Shown piece by piece: positions 7,241 to 11,682 of a DNA stretch of 11,682 bases (positions are counted from its first letter, which is position 1; each line of letters begins with the position of its first letter). The position numbers were made by a program, and so were the translations under genes. The DNA comes from Brachionus plicatilis (Eukaryota; Rotifera; Eurotatoria; Ploima; Brachionidae). The notes beneath the pieces are model-generated. The model was given only the letters and a program-made list of their open reading frames with translations. It did not search any database and was not told the DNA's origin. The stretch spans positions 1 through 11,682 of the forward strand of contig QEOQ01000109.1 of NCBI GenBank assembly GCA_010279815.1. The letters run 5' to 3'.

Positions 7241-7604
7241 TGTTAGTCTAGGGAATTTGGCCTGAATACCTTCGATTAACTTCAGAGGAGATAGAAAGAA
7301 GACAAAGAACAAAATCGTTTTGAATAAACGTTTATTATTAATTTAAAGTAAATAGGAAAAATACAAGTTAAAAAGCTCTCCTTTTTAAGAATTACAACTT
7401 CTATTTATATTCAGTAGTTGTAACTTAAAAAGATCATTCATCATAAAGAATCTAAATAAAGATAAGTTGTGAATTAAATCGGTCATAAAGATTTATGACA
7501 TAAGATAAATGATTCATAAAAACATAAAGATAAAATCTAGATAAGTTGTGAAAATTGATAAGGTTAATTTAAATAGTTGAAATGGTTATTTTCACACCGT
7601 AACA
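7241..7604. mobile_element. Solo LTR, 364 bp, with 4-bp target duplication
   Basis: The insert starts TGTTAGTCTAGGG and ends CACACCGTAACA. It therefore has the TG...CA ends and the 5-bp inverted tips TGTTA/TAACA of a retrotransposon LTR. GACA flanks both sides (7237-7240 and 7605-7608). Removing the insert with one GACA restores the LINE frame (YYKT joined to YTRPLL). AATAAA near 7324 could be the LTR polyadenylation signal. No internal gag-pol sequence or second LTR is present, so LTR-LTR recombination probably removed the body. The 4-bp duplication would fit Ty3/Gypsy or BEL, but the family is not determined. Confidence 0.8.
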
Positions 7605-8109
7605 GACATATACAAGACCACTACTTTATTATGGATTGGATAATTTGGTACTCAATAAAACTCAGATAAAAAAGTTGCAAAATCTCGAATCAAGCCTTGT
7701 GAAAGCAATGTTTTTAATACCAAAAAGAAGAACACGGAGTACAAAGCTACTTTTAGCCTGTAAAATTGATAAAGTCCATGACTTGCGTTTTAAAACTAAA
7801 ATACAATTTGCATATCGCCTGCTTCAATACGAAAACACAAACAAACTAATTAGAGTAATAGGAAATTTGGACAATACTGCAACAAGAGACAAAAATAGTT
7901 TATTTTACGAGCTAAATGAATTAGTTGATATTTACGACAAATAATTTGAGGAAGTGGTGATACATGGAATGCGGAAAATATGTAAAATAAAAAAAAACCG
8001 TGCAGAAAAAAACAAGCCAGAAATTAAAGAAGTGTCAAATGCTTTAAAAATGGCTAGTGATGAGAGGACTTCGAAATTAAAAACTTTACTTTACATAAAT
8101 ATTGATTAA

Positions 8110-8370
8110 GACAACAAACTATAATTAAATTTAATTTAGATTATGTATTTTTTATTTTTTCTACTTAATTTATTTTTTATTTTTATTCTATGAACAAGTC
8201 ACGGAGGGGGCGAATTGAAGCAGCCCCCTCCGTACCTCCCCAGCTTTGAAATTTTAAAATATATTTTACAGACACTTGATTTTACAATTGAGGTTTTTTG
8301 ACATGTCATTAAGATGTTGTCTGCTTTTGAAAGTTATTTAAAAAAAAAAAAATATATATATATACGAACG
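8110..8370 (+). other. Probable LINE 3' untranslated region and tail
   Basis: After the LINE stop comes AT-rich sequence, then a GC-rich hairpin (8201-8233), then a tract ending in 13 A (8340-8352) and an AT dinucleotide run to about 8364. Hairpin plus A-rich tail is a common ending for LINEs. The exact 3' end is not certain because no target duplication can be paired with the missing 5' end. Confidence 0.45.
8201..8233. repeat. GC-rich hairpin, perfect 11-bp stem
   Basis: ACGGAGGGGGC (8201-8211) pairs perfectly with GCCCCCTCCGT (8223-8233) around an 11-nt loop. Ten of the 11 stem pairs are in a C/G-heavy run, which is exceptional in DNA of about 20% GC. It sits 91 nt after the LINE frame ends. 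In some LINE clades a 3' stem-loop is the template feature recognised by the reverse transcriptase. I infer that role here. Confidence 0.8.
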
Positions 8371-9826
8371 TTTAGTTTAAAATATATAATAATTATTCAC
8401 GAGTTTAAATTCTAGGCTTTTAAAGTGGTTGGGAATAACGCAGTGTAGTATTAATTTTCTTTACAGAACCAATTTCAAAAGAGACTGTGAATTTGTATAT
8501 TTAGAGATGTACAATAACGCTAACCTATTATATTGAATATATCTATTAAGGTTTTTTATTTGTGGAGGAATAGCATTTATTTCCGCGAAAACAATAACGG
8601 TTTATTTCCTTGAAACGCTATGCTATGATTCAACAAAACGAATCCTTCTTTGTTGAGGTGAAAATACCGATGAGATTTGAGCATTTGATCCATATTTTTC
8701 GTCTATTGTCTTTAACATCATGCCAAGTTAAATTGTTTGCGTAAATTACTTTTAAACAGTAATTACATAAAAAAAGAATACAATAAAATAAAATTATTTT
8801 AAATTTTTTAAAAATTAAAAATACTATAATTTACTCTAAAACAATCATTAAAAAACTGAGAAGTATTTTTTATGTATAGTTGATAGCCCTTCTTAATTTG
8901 TGGCCAAAGTTGAAATTAATCTCAAATTTTTGTTAGTAAAATATTCCAAAAAAAATCCTGCTTGAGATTGGATTTTTTCCCATCTTATTAAAAAAGTTTA
9001 GAAAATTTTAATTCCAATTTTTTTTTATTAAATTGCTTAAATTTTATTAATTTATCAGTTTAAATAATAAGCTCTCTAGAGTGCTTGAGAATTTAATATT
9101 GATATATTGTTAATATTTTATAATGTTAGAATATTTCTTCAACTTTCTTGTTTGCTATTTCATTCTTTAGTTAAGCTTACCATACTAATGACTTTTTTAA
9201 GAGATGTACTTCCAAAGTTGTTCCGATATAAACCTTTGATTATTTAATTTTTTTGTTAACTTTCTTTTTTTAATAAACAAATTAAAATAAGTTAGTTAAG
9301 TTAAAATGCGAATAAATTTGAGGTCACGCGAGAATAATTAAGCTATAAATTAATGGTTCATAGAATGTGGCCAATTATTTTATAAGAAAACTTTAAAGGG
9401 TACCATTTGGAGTAGGCAAGTTTTTTTGCATTTTTCATGAATAGTATCTAGAATAAATTTAGTAAGCAATTGACTATTTTAGAGTTGGAAAGAAATTATT
9501 GAGTTTTTTCAAAGATCGTTTCTTCAAGTTTACTCAAAAACTACAATATCAATTTAATTTATATTACCCTAAAAATTGTGCGCTTTTTGATAATAAATTT
9601 TCAAAAAATTAATCAAATTAAATTCGCACTTTTTTTTAATTAATCAACTACTAAGCAATAGATTAATTTTAAATAATTCGACAATAAAACACAGAAACTC
9701 CTCCCAACCTCGTATACCCATCTTTTAACATTGCCAAAAAATTTTCAATTCAAGTTAATAGGAAAACGAAATATTAATTTTATATTGTTGTAGTGAACTA
9801 AATCAAATTTTACAAATAAAAGAGAT
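8371..9826. other. AT-rich stretch with no recognisable gene
   Basis: I scanned both strands for open frames, splice-linked exons, tRNA-like boxes and repeats and found nothing I can support. Composition is uniformly AT-rich with short homopolymers. It separates the transposon cluster from the region upstream of the ATP synthase gene. Confidence 0.5.
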
Positions 9827-9907
9827 GGTGGTCGATGATTGACCTAACGAGCCCCTAATCGCCCAAGGGCGGCCGATAAAATCAAATAAAATAAAAAATA
9901 AAAAATA
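9827..9907. repeat. GC-richer block with hairpin and A-rich tail, SINE-like
   Basis: GGTCGATGATTGACC (9831-9845) is a near-palindrome, and CGCCC AA GGGCG (9860-9871) is a tight hairpin. Both are followed by an A-rich tail of AAATA/AAAAT units (9877-9907). Read on the minus strand, GGGCTCGTTAGGT resembles a tRNA A box, but I find no B box at the right distance. A short retroposon tail is one possibility; the call is weak. Confidence 0.25.
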
Positions 9908-10035
9908 ATTCCAAATTCCTGGCTGTTAATTTTGACCTATGTGGTCTGTTAATGTAACCAGATTATGAAAAAATTCTTTCAACTGGTCCAAATGAAGCAG
10001 ATATTGATAAAAATTCTTTTGAAAAAAAAAAAAAA

Positions 10036-10062
10036 TTAAGTCAAGTCATAAGTTTGACTTAA
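10036..10062. repeat. Hairpin TTAAGTCAA/TTGACTTAA with GACTTA repeats
   Basis: A perfect 9-bp stem (10036-10044 with 10054-10062) encloses a 9-nt loop. GACTTA recurs three more times just downstream (about 10071-10095). The role is unknown. The surrounding 9908-10380 is otherwise AT-rich with no gene. Confidence 0.45.
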
Positions 10063-10380
10063 ATTTTTGTGACTTAGACTTAAAACTGTGACTTATAAAC
10101 AAGTATGCATTAAATACAAAAAAAAATAAAATGTCTTTATAAAATATTATACGCATTAATTAATCATTGTGTCAAATTTTTGTTTTCAAGTTAATATTTA
10201 CCGTCAGTATTTAACTATATTTAACTTTTTCACATCATGTTAGACGATTGGGTCCATTGAAAAAAAAATCACTGTATTTTTTTAAATATTAAGATAAAAA
10301 AGTAAAAAAAAATGAATTTTTATTAGCAAATGTTAATTTAGTAAAGCAGCTAAAAAAGAGAAAAAATCAAAAATTATGAA

Positions 10381-10900
10381 TGCTTTGAATGCAGGCTTAG
10401 AACACGGCTTTGAATAAATGCTTGATTTTCATTAGTACCAACTAGCGGCGGTGCAAACCTTGACTCCATCGAGTTGCAAGCTAAGCATTTGATATTTGAA
10501 TTAAAAAAAGCAAGCTAAAAGATAAGACTTTTTGTGCAGTTTATTATGCGTCAGCCGCCAACAAACTCGCTCCAAATCTTCACCAGCTTATGCTGACTAT
10601 TGCACACCAAAACGTACCTGAATGTAAATTTTGATCTGTTATCGACACTCAACCGCTTTCAAATTCATCTAACTCACGCGTCAATCCAAATGTTCATGTA
10701 TCCAAAGCAAAATCTGCTTCTCTTTTTTTATTTTTCTTCTAAATTTGCAGCAAATTATAAAACACAACAAAAAAAAGTTAAGCAAGCAACACAGCGTCGT
10801 ATATTTTATTATATAGCTTGCAAGTTGCAACAACCAGCTATTCAGTTGAATTTATACTTTGGTTTAAAGCTTTTTTTAGCTTTTTTTTTTTTTTTCAAAA
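10381..10900 (+). promoter_or_regulatory. Likely upstream region of the ATP synthase beta gene
   Basis: GC rises here relative to the preceding kilobases (for example 10440-10480 and 10545-10700). CAAGCTA-type words recur: TTGCAAGCTA at 10474-10483, GCAAGCTA near 10510, and the inverted TAGCTTGCAA at 10814-10823. There is a short ATG frame of 16 codons at 10546-10596, and a T-rich tract ending TTTGCAG near 10749 that could be a splice acceptor for a non-coding leader exon. The open frame across 10600-10905 has no ATG start and low-complexity content, so I treat it as non-coding. Regulatory function is inferred from position only. Confidence 0.4.
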
Positions 10901-10909
10901 TATAAAAAG
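10901..10909 (+). promoter_or_regulatory. TATA box of the ATP synthase beta gene
   Basis: TATAAAAAG lies 53 nt before the likely start codon, right after a long T tract. A start site about 30 nt downstream (near 10930-10935) would give a 5' leader of roughly 30 nt. In AT-rich DNA such matches arise by chance, so support comes mainly from the position. Confidence 0.45.
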
Positions 10910-10961
10910 CACTCTGATAAGCGAATGTAAAAATTCCATTTTGTTTAGATACAAGTAGTTT

Positions 10962-11308
10962 ATGATGGAAGCGTTGAAGCGTTTTTCACTTGGTGCCCTT
11001 CGTCTCTCGAAGACACATCAAATTGTCAACACACAATTGAACAAAAATGCGGCCCTCACCTCATCCTATTTGCTTAACAACCGTAAATTTTCACAAAAAT
11101 TTTTTTTACTCTATCTGACCCAAGACTACTTTAGGTCGGTATGCTGCCACACAAGCTAAGGTTGCCGGCGTGAGCAAAGGACGCGTCGTGTCGGTCATCG
11201 GCGCCGTAGTCGACGTACAATTCGACGAAGGACTGCCGCCAATTTTGAACGCCTTGGAAGTCGAGGGAAGATCACCTAAACTCATTCTCGAAGTTGCCCA
11301 ACATTTAG
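10962..11308 (+). CDS. ATP5F1B: ATP synthase F1 subunit beta, mitochondrial, 5' exons (partial)
   Basis: Beta is the catalytic subunit of the mitochondrial F1 ATPase and makes ATP from ADP and phosphate in the matrix. Exon 1 (10962-11082) encodes a basic, Ser/Leu-rich targeting peptide with almost no acidic residues ([17 protein letters not shown]...), ending LLNN plus one base. Exon 2 (11135-11308) completes an Arg codon and encodes [11 protein letters not shown], then [20 protein letters not shown] and [18 protein letters not shown], the N-terminal beta-barrel of the family. The P-loop, catalytic Glu and DELSEED regions lie in exons beyond the window. Cleavage near RRYAA is expected by analogy. 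ATG 10962 is chosen as the first in-frame start; ATG 10965 is equally possible. About 98 of roughly 520 residues are present. Exon 2 GC is near 50%, typical of a highly expressed conserved gene in an AT-rich genome. Confidence 0.95.
11083..11134 (+). other. Intron 1 of the ATP synthase beta gene, 52 nt
   Basis: A GTAAAT donor follows AACAACC, and the acceptor is GACTACTTTAG. It is a phase-1 intron: C joins GT to make the Arg codon before RYAATQ. Only this removal links the exon-1 frame to the conserved exon-2 frame. Fifty-two nt is close to the minimum intron size in animals. Confidence 0.9.
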
Positions 11309-11682
11309 GTCAGTTCACAACTATTTTTATTTCTACTTTTGAACACGCACATGCAGCTAGAGCCTGCGCATGTACTCACATATGACGCCAAGGTGTAGAA
11401 AATTGTGCCACACTATCAGTCTTTGGTAATATGATGCCGAGTCGGCCTATTCGGCTCACTCGCGACATATCTTAGACCACAGCTAATTTTTTTTCAAAAT
11501 TTCTTAAATGCATTCACTCAAATTTAGTGCTCTATTCTTTCGATTGGACATTGAATTTTAAGCAATGCTACATTAAAGAGTACTCTCCATGATTGAGTTG
11601 ACTTCTTAGTATCAGTCTCAATACATAAGAATGCTTACAATACAATACAGCTTTTTTTAATAAAAGATTAATATTTTTTATA
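11309..11682 (+). other. Intron 2 of the ATP synthase beta gene, start only
   Basis: The frame leaves the family sequence right after HL, at a GTCAGT donor (11309-11314), phase 1. No acceptor followed by the expected next beta-subunit segment is present, so the intron is longer than 374 nt and continues beyond the window. It holds a small GC palindrome GCCGAGTCGGC (11436-11446) and a near-palindrome around ACATGCAG (11349) and GCATGT (11368). I see nothing else in it. Confidence 0.8.

Larger units (their letters stand above)
6303..8109 (+). pseudogene. LINE reverse transcriptase, 3' part, split by two insertions
   Basis: Three pieces form one frame: 6311-6337 (VLYAIEKGL), 7028-7240 (QINQAIVFQ, then MKYLGVWIDKRLKSK and a tail ending YYKT) and 7609-8109 (YTRPLLYYGLDN onward). 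AIEKGLQIN, YLGVWID and RPLLYYG are typical of the end of the reverse-transcriptase domain and the following segment in non-LTR (jockey/CR1-like) elements. The YADD catalytic part lies upstream and is absent. Removing 6338-7027 and 7241-7608 restores a continuous frame, each time leaving one copy of the flanking duplication. A premature TAA sits at 7942-7944; the frame then continues 54 codons to TAA 8107-8109 with a lysine-rich tail. No RNase H motif is visible. The element is dead and 5' truncated; the clade is uncertain. Confidence 0.8.

Noticed and set aside
7242..7605. GT...AG intron in the LINE frame
   Set aside because: The boundaries fit GT-AG, but splicing there shifts the frame. LTR-type TG/CA ends plus the GACA duplication restore it.
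8201..8233. Bacterial-type terminator
   Set aside because: The stem is followed by ACCTCCCC rather than a T tract, and the window is eukaryotic.
10600..10905. + strand frame of 101 codons before the ATP synthase gene
   Set aside because: No ATG start, a poly-Phe end from a T tract, and overlap with the expected promoter; no family features.

Overview
The window is very AT-rich (about 20% GC by eye, with long A and T runs) and eukaryotic. The one gene I recognise firmly is at the right edge: the 5' part of the nuclear gene for the mitochondrial ATP synthase beta subunit on the + strand. It has two exons, a 52-nt intron and the start of a longer intron that leaves the window. The tiny intron, low GC and dense decayed transposons suggest a small-genome invertebrate. 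A monogonont rotifer of the Brachionus type would fit, but that is inference and other AT-rich invertebrates are possible.

Layout. 1-1932 is AT-rich DNA with a palindromic cluster (252-428) and two segments full of TTTACGTAAA-like words (821-1135, 1550-1705). These flank a small possible two-exon coding remnant (1261-1473). 1933-2493 is a minus-strand intronless 186-codon ORF of clearly higher GC and unknown family. 2664-3665 is a complete but internally deleted Mutator-like (MULE) DNA transposon with a perfect 9-bp target-site duplication; it keeps scraps of a FLYWCH finger and of a transposase C-terminus. 3775-6299 is a composite bounded by ~190-bp inverted repeats, with an internal third copy and a separate TTCGAA-rich inverted-repeat module.

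6303-8109 is the 3' part of a LINE reverse transcriptase frame, broken by two later insertions. The first is a ~669-bp element with imperfect terminal inverted repeats (6338-7006), flanked by a long imperfect duplication and carrying a minus-strand terminal coding exon. The second is a 364-bp solo LTR (7241-7604). Removing both inserts with one copy of each duplication restores one reading frame across the LINE, which supports both insertion calls. A GC-rich hairpin with a perfect 11-bp stem lies about 90 nt after the LINE stop. 8371-9826 shows nothing I can name. 9827-9907 is a small GC-richer block with an A-rich tail. 10381-10961 is probably the upstream region of the ATP synthase gene, with a TATA box at 10901.

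These parts do not form a pathway. The window reads as a mobile-element graveyard next to a conserved housekeeping gene. The points most worth following are the orphan ORF, the 669-bp element with its long target duplication, the LINE 3' hairpin, and the way each element family is filled with its own short repeated word.
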